A stretch of DNA of 9,379 nucleotides, taken from assembly GCA_900321665.1 (NCBI GenBank), contig ONWY01000032.1:1-9379 (forward strand), written 5' to 3'. The notes beneath the pieces are model-generated. The model was not told where the DNA came from. It ran no database searches and worked only from the letters and a program-made list of their open reading frames with translations. This document shows positions 1 to 5,238 of the stretch, piece after piece. The position numbers were made by a program, and so were the translations under genes. The stretch is from an uncultured Eubacteriales bacterium (GTDB taxonomy: Bacteria > Bacillota > Clostridia > Oscillospirales > Acutalibacteraceae). The number at the start of each line of letters is the position of its first letter. Within the stretch, counting starts at the first letter, position 1.

Positions 1-50
1 CTACCCCTCAGTCACGCGTTGCGTGCCAGCTCCCCTCACAAGGGGAGCCG
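1..50. repeat. Intergenic palindromic repeat (fragment at window edge)
   Basis: Two hairpins sit side by side: CACGC (13-17) pairs with GCGTG (21-25) around a GTT loop, and GCTCCCCT (29-36) pairs with AGGGGAGC (41-48) around CACA. There is no coding signal. GC-rich units with a 'CTCCCCT..AGGGGAG' arm resemble dispersed non-coding repeats I recall from Clostridia genomes; that identification is from memory, while the hairpins themselves are read directly. The left end is cut by the window. It may also act as a transcript 3' end for a gene to the left, but no T-tract follows. Confidence 0.55.
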
Positions 51-61
51 TTAAAAGGTTG

Positions 62-93
62 CTAATTTATCTGCCCTTAGACAGATAAATTAG
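62..93. repeat. Perfect 12-bp inverted repeat (AT-rich hairpin)
   Basis: CTAATTTATCTG (62-73) is exactly complementary to CAGATAAATTAG (82-93), with an 8-nt loop. No run of T follows on either strand, so it does not look like an intrinsic terminator. It lies just upstream of the promoter of the sugar transferase gene. It could be an operator, a repeat-element end or an RNA hairpin at the end of an upstream transcript; the sequence does not decide. Confidence 0.5.
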
Positions 94-109
94 AATTTAC
101 TAAAAGCCC

Positions 110-138
110 TTGCATTAAAAAACATATTGTGATAAAAT
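110..138 (+). promoter_or_regulatory. Sigma-A promoter of the sugar transferase gene
   Basis: A -35 box TTGCAT (110-115) and a -10 box TAAAAT (133-138) are separated by exactly 17 bp, in an AT-rich stretch. Transcription would begin near 145, leaving an untranslated leader of about 70 nt before the ATG at 217. I see no riboswitch-like fold in that short leader. Confidence 0.65.
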
Positions 139-216
139 TATACATTATTAGAGAAAGTTATTCCGTTTTTTAATACCATAATGTTTTTTGCAGTGAAAAT
201 TCGGAGGTTATAGCAA

Positions 217-900
217 ATGCCCTATTTGGAATACGGTAAAATTGATGCGGCAACAGAAAAAAGGCTCAATGATTTGATTCATAACAAATCGTTTAAGTCC
301 TACTGGCGCAAAAAAAGAACATTTGATTTAATTGTTTCCAGTATTTTGTTAACGGTCGCCGCCATCCCGATGGGTATGGTTGCGGTTGCCATTTTTATTG
401 ATGACCCGCACGGCAGCCCGTTTTATAAGCAAATCCGCATCGGTCGCCACGGCGAGAAATTTTATATGTATAAATTCCGCACAATGTATGTGAATGCCGA
501 CCAAATGCGCGATGAGTTGATGGAACAAAACGAGATGGACGGTCCCGTGTTTAAAATTAAAGACGACCCGCGTATCACACGTTTGGGCAAGGTTTTGCGC
601 AAATTATCGGTCGATGAATTGCCGCAGTTTTTCAATGTGCTCAGCGGTCATATGAGCCTGGTCGGTCCGCGCCCGCCGCTTCCCGGTGAGGTGGAAGCCT
701 ATACCGATTACCAGAAACTCAGGCTCATCGTAACCCCCGGCATTACCTGTGATTGGCAGATTGCGGATAACCGCAACGACATTCCGTTTGACAAGTGGGT
801 CGAGATGGACTTAAACTACATTGAAAACCGCACCACCTTGGGCGATTTAAAAATCATTTTCAAAACCCCGTTTGCGATGTTGTCGGCGACGGGTAGATAA
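217..900 (+). CDS. Polyprenyl-phosphate sugar-1-phosphate transferase (bacterial sugar transferase family)
   Basis: This 227-residue protein belongs to the monotopic phosphoglycosyl transferase family (WcaJ/WbaP C-terminal domain, PglC-like). These enzymes move a sugar-1-phosphate from a UDP-sugar onto undecaprenyl phosphate at the inner face of the membrane, the first step of capsule, exopolysaccharide or glycan assembly. A basic stretch (RKKR, 31-34) precedes one hydrophobic segment at about 37-61 with a Pro at 51, as in the re-entrant helix of the family. Next come the nucleotide-sugar region RIGRHGEKFYMYKFRTM (74-90), DPRITRLGK, the catalytic Asp-Glu pair D133-E134 in SVDELPQ, and the GPRP motif (150-153). 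The length fits the short, catalytic-domain-only form; no N-terminal CoA-binding-like domain is present. The start is set by GGAGG at 203-207, 9 nt before the ATG. It is flanked by its own promoter and terminator, with no other glycan genes in view. The sugar specificity cannot be read from the sequence. Confidence 0.93.
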   Translation: MPYLEYGKIDAATEKRLNDLIHNKSFKSYWRKKRTFDLIVSSILLTVAAIPMGMVAVAIFIDDPHGSPFYKQIRIGRHGEKFYMYKFRTMYVNADQMRDELMEQNEMDGPVFKIKDDPRITRLGKVLRKLSVDELPQFFNVLSGHMSLVGPRPPLPGEVEAYTDYQKLRLIVTPGITCDWQIADNRNDIPFDKWVEMDLNYIENRTTLGDLKIIFKTPFAMLSATGR

Positions 901-925
901 AAAAAGCGCCTGTGGCGCTTTTTTT
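899..925 (+). terminator. Rho-independent terminator of the sugar transferase gene
   Basis: AAAAAGCGCC (901-910) pairs with GGCGCTTTTT (914-923) around a TGT loop, followed by further T to 925. It begins at the stop codon, so the transcript is probably monocistronic. The A-tract/T-tract symmetry would also let it work from the minus strand. Confidence 0.85.
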
Positions 926-1120
926 AATGAAGAATGAAGAATTGAGGGCGGGACACCCGCACCCGTTTCGCTACGCTCTAATGATGTAGGGGCGGATACC
1001 ATCCGTCCGAAAGGATATATAGACTAATTCTTAACTAACATTTGTCATTTTTGTCTTGTCATGCTCGCGCAGCAAACAACTATGAGCGTGGCGAATAACT
1101 GCGAGCAACGCGAGCAACTA
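926..1120. repeat. Repeat-rich intergenic gap with several small hairpins
   Basis: No gene is apparent. From left to right there are: AATGAAG twice in tandem plus a variant AATTGAG (926-946); a hairpin GCGGG/CCCGC (948-952 with 956-960); a hairpin GGGCGGAT/ATCCGTCC (990-997 with 1001-1008, one G-T pair); inverted TGCTCGCG/CGCGAGCA (1062-1069 with 1109-1116); and a perfect 9-bp tandem repeat GCGAGCAAC (1101-1118). Together these look like decayed or nested mobile intergenic repeats rather than a functional RNA gene. No transposase reading frame is present. Confidence 0.5.
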
Positions 1121-1153
1121 AAAAAAGAATTGGGAAATCCCAATTCTTTTTTT
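1121..1153 (-). terminator. Rho-independent terminator of the minus-strand cyclase gene
   Basis: A perfect 14-bp stem (1121-1134 with 1139-1152, core GAATTGGG/CCCAATTC) closes on an AAAT loop. It has A-runs and T-runs on both sides, so it could work in both directions. Its right edge touches the stop codon of the minus-strand gene. It faces the sugar transferase terminator across the repeat-rich gap and insulates the two convergent genes. Confidence 0.85.
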
Positions 1154-2516
1154 AACTAAACGAGTGTGTATTTTTGCTGCTTTGTTTGGCGTGGTACATC
1201 GCTTCATCCGCTTTTTCAAATAGTGTTTCGGCATCATCCGATTCGCTGCCGTGCACAATGCCTATGCTGATGGAAGTCGCGGGCAACCCGTCCGCCGTAT
1301 CTGCCAATGCGGCGTTAATAGCCTGTGCTTTGCCGCCAATCGACGCCTGTTCTTCTTTAGAAGCGTGCACCATAAAGACCACAAATTCATCACCGCCGAT
1401 GCGGCAGATATAATCATCGGTACGGAAATTATTTTTTAAGGCGTTTGCCGTTTTGATTAACACTTTGTCGCCGACATCGTGCCCGTAAGTGTCGTTCACG
1501 GATTTAAAATCGTCAATATCGACCAATATCATATAGGTATTTGTCAAGTCAATGCTTTCTAAAATGGAGTTATAGCCGGCGCGGTTATACACACCGGTCA
1601 ATTCATCGTGCGAGGCTTTAAAATTCAAGCGCTCCATACTTTTTTTGTAAACATCATACATGCGGTTGTAGGCGCGCACCAGGTAGCGGAATTCGCTCGT
1701 ACCACTCTCGTGAATGCGCTTGTTGTTTTTGATGTGTTCGACCGCATCCAAAATCGGGTGAATGCCCAGGTGCGAGGTAAGCCACACCAAAAAAATCACG
1801 CCAACGGCTTGTATCACAATAATCACGCGCACAACGGTCAATTCCCTTTGCAGGGTTTGCATTGCCGTAGTGTCAAAAGAATTTGCCAATTTTTCCAGTT
1901 CATTCAAACTCGCTTTCATATCGTTGCGAATCAGATTTTTTTGCATATAGTAGTCGTTATCGAGCACCATTTGGGTAGCGCGGTACATTTTTTGCTGTGG
2001 AGAGAGGGCGGCGTCGTAGTCTTTTAATCTTACCTTTTTCAGCACCTCCGGGTATTCCGTATAGCCTTTCGCTTCAATCACCAGGCGCATGGCATAGTAT
2101 TCTCTGTCCATCAGTTTCACGGAATTGTCGAGTGCCTGCTGCAGTTTTTCGAGGGCTTTTTTACAATCTTTATCTTGCGATAATTTTGCCACCGCATTTT
2201 CACGGCGCTGCATATTGAGCGCCTCATCAAAATAGGCGTTGAGAAAGCGTGTGTCGCCCACAACGGTGAAGCGTTGCACATTTTCGGTCAGGTAATCGGA
2301 AGCATTCATCAATTCAAGCGCCGCTTTGCGCAGTTCCACATGGTGTTCGGAACGCTGTGTGAGGGTTTTGAAGTTGGAAGATAAGAAAAAGGTAAAAAAT
2401 AACATCAGCGCAAAAAACAAAACCGCCCCTGTAATCAGGCAGATTTGTATGGTGCGCAACGAAATACCTTCGCGCTTTTGTTTTTCGGCTTTTTTCTTTT
2501 TGCTTGTGACGGACAT
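1152..2516 (-). CDS. Membrane diguanylate cyclase with helical extracytoplasmic sensor, HAMP-like linker and GGDEF domain
   Basis: This 454-residue protein should make c-di-GMP from two GTP. It has a Lys-rich cytoplasmic N-terminus (6-15), a first membrane helix (about 22-46), an all-helical extracytoplasmic region (about 47-227, of the four-helix-bundle/CHASE3 kind), a second helix (about 228-250), and a HAMP-like linker with P254 and SEFRYLVRAYNRM (274-286). The GGDEF domain covers about 301-452: HDELTGVYNR, DIDDFKSVNDTYGH and an intact active-site GGDEF at 374-378. The allosteric I-site RxxD is present as R365-T-D-D368, at the canonical spacing before GGDEF, so feedback inhibition by c-di-GMP is expected. 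A purine-rich GAAAGG lies about 8 nt before the ATG. It has its own promoter and terminator and is divergent from the two-gene c-di-GMP operon. The ligand is unknown. Confidence 0.93.
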   Translation of the reverse strand: MSVTSKKKKAEKQKREGISLRTIQICLITGAVLFFALMLFFTFFLSSNFKTLTQRSEHHVELRKAALELMNASDYLTENVQRFTVVGDTRFLNAYFDEALNMQRRENAVAKLSQDKDCKKALEKLQQALDNSVKLMDREYYAMRLVIEAKGYTEYPEVLKKVRLKDYDAALSPQQKMYRATQMVLDNDYYMQKNLIRNDMKASLNELEKLANSFDTTAMQTLQRELTVVRVIIVIQAVGVIFLVWLTSHLGIHPILDAVEHIKNNKRIHESGTSEFRYLVRAYNRMYDVYKKSMERLNFKASHDELTGVYNRAGYNSILESIDLTNTYMILVDIDDFKSVNDTYGHDVGDKVLIKTANALKNNFRTDDYICRIGGDEFVVFMVHASKEEQASIGGKAQAINAALADTADGLPATSISIGIVHGSESDDAETLFEKADEAMYHAKQSSKNTHSFS

Positions 2517-2571
2517 TGTGCTAACCTTTCTTTTAAATAAAACTTTGACCGGTTTGTCTTAAATCGCTAAC

Positions 2572-2600
2572 AGTATAGCATAATTTTTGGAACAATTCAA
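2572..2600 (-). promoter_or_regulatory. Sigma-A promoter of the minus-strand cyclase gene
   Basis: Read on the minus strand, TTGAAT (2600-2595) and TATACT (2577-2572) are 17 bp apart. A TG one base upstream of the -10 gives an extended -10 as well. Predicted transcription starts near 2565, about 50 nt before the ATG. Confidence 0.75.
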
Positions 2601-2644
2601 CGAAAAAACCTTGCAAAAAACAACAAACTTAACGATAGAAATTC

Positions 2645-2664
2645 ATCATATATTATGATATACT
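2645..2664 (+). promoter_or_regulatory. Extended -10 promoter of the 2721-9270 operon, overlapped by a small inverted repeat
   Basis: TGATATACT (2656-2664) is an extended -10 element (TG, one base, TATACT). No good -35 lies 17 bp upstream, which is compatible with extended -10 promoters. The inverted repeat ATCATA-TAT-TATGAT (2645-2659) overlaps the upstream edge of the -10 and could be an operator, though such AT-rich palindromes also arise by chance. The leader would be about 50 nt, with AAGGGGA (2706-2712) as ribosome site for the ATG at 2721. Confidence 0.5.
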
Positions 2665-2720
2665 TATAAGAGTGCATTAAATATTAAATAAAATTAATTA
2701 CTTTCAAGGGGAATCGGCAA

Positions 2721-5159
2721 ATGTATTATTCCGCTATCAGCGTTCTTGCGGCGCTTATATTGGTGATTGAAAATCAAGATGTGATGCGTAACCGCCACGG
2801 TGCATTTTCACGCCGCGTCTGGTCATTGTACAGAAGGTTTTTGGTCACTATCTTTATGTATTATGTGACAGATATTCTTTGGGGTATTTTAGAGGCGCTG
2901 AAATTAGCGGTGCCTTTGTTTATTGATACTTCTTTTTACTTTGTTGCCATGGCGTTCGGCTTGCTTACCTGGATAGAATATATCGTGACCTATTTGGAAG
3001 AAAACAAAACGCTGTTGGGGCGGGGCATCATTTTATTCGGGCGCATTTTTGCAGGCCTTACGTGCGCACTGGTCATACTCAATATTTTTGTGCCGGTTCT
3101 GTTTTCGGTAAGCAGTACCGCCGTATATAGCGAACATGCGCTGCGCAACACCGTGTTGATTGTGCAAGCCGTGTTTTTATTACTCGTTTCCGGCTATGCG
3201 ACAGCCGCTTTTTACCGCAAGCATAGCGACAAGAAAAACCGCTACCGCACCTTAATCTTTTTCGGGTTAATTATGGCAGTGTTTTTTGTGGCACAACTGT
3301 TGTACCCTCTGTTGCCGCTTTGCGGTATCGGCTGCATGTTGGGCACCTGTTTGCTGCATGCCTTTGTGATTGGCGATGAAAAAGAGGAATACCGCCTCGA
3401 ATTGGAAGAAACCAAAAGAATTAATCACTTAAAACAATCGCTCACCTCGCTGTTAAACAATATGCCGGTGATGAGTTTTTCAAAAGATGTTAAAACAGGC
3501 GCTTACCTTGCCTGTAATCAGGCGTTTGCCGACTATGCGGGCAAATCCTCACCGGAGGAAATTGCGGGGTTGACGGATGCGGAACTTTTTGAAAGTGCAA
3601 ACGCCGCTTCGTTCGTGGAAGCAGATAAACTGGCTCTGGAAATGGAACACCCCTATGTGTTTGATGAGAGCGTGACCGATGCAAACGGTAAACAGTGGCA
3701 GTTTCGCACCACAAAACTAAAGTTTTATGATGAGAGCGACAGGCTGTGCCTGCTCGGAATGATGTTGGATGTGACCGAGATGGAGCGCATCCGAAAAGAA
3801 AACGAACTGGCAAAAGAAGCGTATGAAGAAGCCGTCAATGTGGGCGTGGCTTACGAAAACATTATCAATGCGCTTTCAAAAGATTACTTTAATCTGTATT
3901 ATGTCAACATACAAACAAACGACTATGTGAAATACGGCTCGCAAACGGCTGTCGGCTACCGAACGGAAGAAAACTATGGTGAAGACTTTTTTGAACAAGC
4001 CAAAACGCAGGCGCGTGATGTCGTTTATGAAGAAGATTTGGAAGAATTGTTGGCGGTGGTGCAAAAAGACACCCTTTTGCGTGAGATTGAGCAGTGCGGC
4101 GTGTTTGTCTACTATTACCGCTTAATCATTGAGGGAGAACCGTCTTTTGTCTGCTTAAAGGCAACGCGCATATTGGGGGATGAAAACCACATTGTTCTCG
4201 GCGTTTCCGATGTGGATGAACAGATGAAAGACCATATAGCGGCGGAACAGGCAAAAGAAGAGCGAAAATCCCATGTGCGCCTGAATGCCTTTAACCGCAA
4301 TCTGCTGGCGTTGTATATTGTGGAAACGGAAAGCGAAGCATACACCGAGTATAACGCAACCTCGGATTATGACAAACTCGGCATTGCAAAGCAGGGCGAA
4401 CACTTTTTTGAAACCGCATACAAAAACAGTGCCGCCGTGGTGTATGAGGAAGATTTGGACTTTCTGTTAAACAACTTAAAAAAAGAAAAGATTTTGCAAG
4501 CCATTCAATCGCAAGGTATCTTTGTATTGGATTACCGCTTGATGATAGAGGGTGAGCCGAAATATGTGCGCTTGAAAGCGGCAGAGGTGGAAGAGGACGG
4601 TATCGACAAACTGATTATCGGGGTTGAAGATATTGACGCACGGGTGAGAAATCGGCAACAGCAAGAGCACGATTTGTCGGTTGCGCGCAGGCAGGCTTCT
4701 ACCGACGCTTTGACCGGCGTAAAAAACAAGTTTGTGTTTGAAGATATGCAAAAAGAGTTGAATGCACAAATTGCAGCGCAGGAGGCACCCCCGTTTGCGA
4801 TTGCGGTGTGCGATATTAACGATTTAAAACAAATTAACGATGTTTACGGTCACCGGCAGGGCGATGAATCTATTCGCACCGCTTGTACTGCCATTTGCCG
4901 GGTTTTCCGCCACAGCCCGGTGTTCCGCATCGGCGGCGATGAATTTGCGGTGATTTGCCGCGGTCATGATTATGAAAACAGGGAGCAGTTGCTTGCCGAA
5001 ATGCAGTCCGTAAACGAGCTACATGCGGCGCAACAGAAGGTGCAGATTGCCTACGGTCTTGCCTGTTATGAGGCGGGAGATAGCGATGTGCAGGCAGTGT
5101 TTGAGCGGGCGGATAAGCGCATGTATGAACACAAAGCCACTCTCAAGGCGACAGTTTAA
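2721..5159 (+). CDS. Seven-helix membrane diguanylate cyclase with PAS and two tandem PAS-like modules
   Basis: This 812-residue protein is a predicted c-di-GMP synthase anchored by about seven hydrophobic helices (near 1-18, 40-62, 69-92, 103-128, 144-165, 177-198, 200-217). A cytoplasmic PAS domain follows at about 240-355 (NNMPVMSFSKD... CNQAFADYAGKS... GMMLDVTEMER). Two repeated modules come next, about 378-502 and 521-643. They share VVYEEDL, YRL.IEGEP and the ending GV.D.D, and look like diverged PAS folds. The GGDEF domain lies at about 659-808 with STDALTGVKNK, CDINDLKQINDVYGH and intact GGDEF at 738-742. The I-site is missing: the RxxD positions hold Phe and Ser. AAGGGGA lies 8 nt before the ATG and sets the start. 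The stop is 79 bp before the next gene, with no terminator between them, so an operon is likely. A 7-helix N-terminus of this kind recurs in Firmicutes GGDEF proteins as I recall; its signal is unknown. Confidence 0.92.
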   Translation: MYYSAISVLAALILVIENQDVMRNRHGAFSRRVWSLYRRFLVTIFMYYVTDILWGILEALKLAVPLFIDTSFYFVAMAFGLLTWIEYIVTYLEENKTLLGRGIILFGRIFAGLTCALVILNIFVPVLFSVSSTAVYSEHALRNTVLIVQAVFLLLVSGYATAAFYRKHSDKKNRYRTLIFFGLIMAVFFVAQLLYPLLPLCGIGCMLGTCLLHAFVIGDEKEEYRLELEETKRINHLKQSLTSLLNNMPVMSFSKDVKTGAYLACNQAFADYAGKSSPEEIAGLTDAELFESANAASFVEADKLALEMEHPYVFDESVTDANGKQWQFRTTKLKFYDESDRLCLLGMMLDVTEMERIRKENELAKEAYEEAVNVGVAYENIINALSKDYFNLYYVNIQTNDYVKYGSQTAVGYRTEENYGEDFFEQAKTQARDVVYEEDLEELLAVVQKDTLLREIEQCGVFVYYYRLIIEGEPSFVCLKATRILGDENHIVLGVSDVDEQMKDHIAAEQAKEERKSHVRLNAFNRNLLALYIVETESEAYTEYNATSDYDKLGIAKQGEHFFETAYKNSAAVVYEEDLDFLLNNLKKEKILQAIQSQGIFVLDYRLMIEGEPKYVRLKAAEVEEDGIDKLIIGVEDIDARVRNRQQQEHDLSVARRQASTDALTGVKNKFVFEDMQKELNAQIAAQEAPPFAIAVCDINDLKQINDVYGHRQGDESIRTACTAICRVFRHSPVFRIGGDEFAVICRGHDYENREQLLAEMQSVNELHAAQQKVQIAYGLACYEAGDSDVQAVFERADKRMYEHKATLKATV

Positions 5160-5219
5160 AAATAAAAAGTTTCGGCAAAAATCTTTAATAAAATACGCTC
5201 CCAAACGGATTTGGCGGGC

Positions 5220-5226
5220 GGAAAGG
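5220..5226 (+). promoter_or_regulatory. Ribosome binding site that supports the start at 5239
   Basis: GGAAAGG lies 12 nt before the ATG at 5239. The spacing is on the long side, but this is the only purine-rich site near a start that gives a normal permease N-terminus. The reading frame is open back to an ATG at 5023, but that lies inside the upstream gene and would add 72 basic, non-permease-like residues. Confidence 0.55.
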
Positions 5227-5238
5227 CAACAAACGAAA

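Noticed and set aside
62..93. Intrinsic terminator of a gene left of the window
   Set aside because: The stem is perfect but AT-rich, and neither strand has a following T-tract.
1608..2027. Plus-strand 139-residue frame inside the minus-strand cyclase gene
   Set aside because: It is the complement of the sensor, membrane-helix and linker region of a well-supported gene, with no ribosome site and no recognisable protein features.
2665..2720. c-di-GMP riboswitch (GEMM) in the leader of the cyclase operon
   Set aside because: The leader is only about 50 nt and AT-rich, with no paired scaffold or tetraloop-receptor-like element. The leader of the sugar transferase gene and the gap at 5160-5238 were checked as well and show nothing comparable.
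5023..5238. In-frame upstream extension of the permease fusion, starting at an ATG inside the previous gene
   Set aside because: It would overlap 137 bp of the cyclase gene, lacks a ribosome site at its ATG, and adds 72 Arg/Lys-rich residues foreign to permease N-termini. Starting at 5239 leaves about 16 residues before TM1, as is usual for APC permeases.
5160..5238. Separate promoter for the permease fusion gene
   Set aside because: A TAAAAT occurs at 5189-5194 but no -35-like hexamer lies 16-18 bp upstream and there is no extended -10. Co-transcription with the upstream gene is simpler, though a weak internal promoter cannot be excluded.
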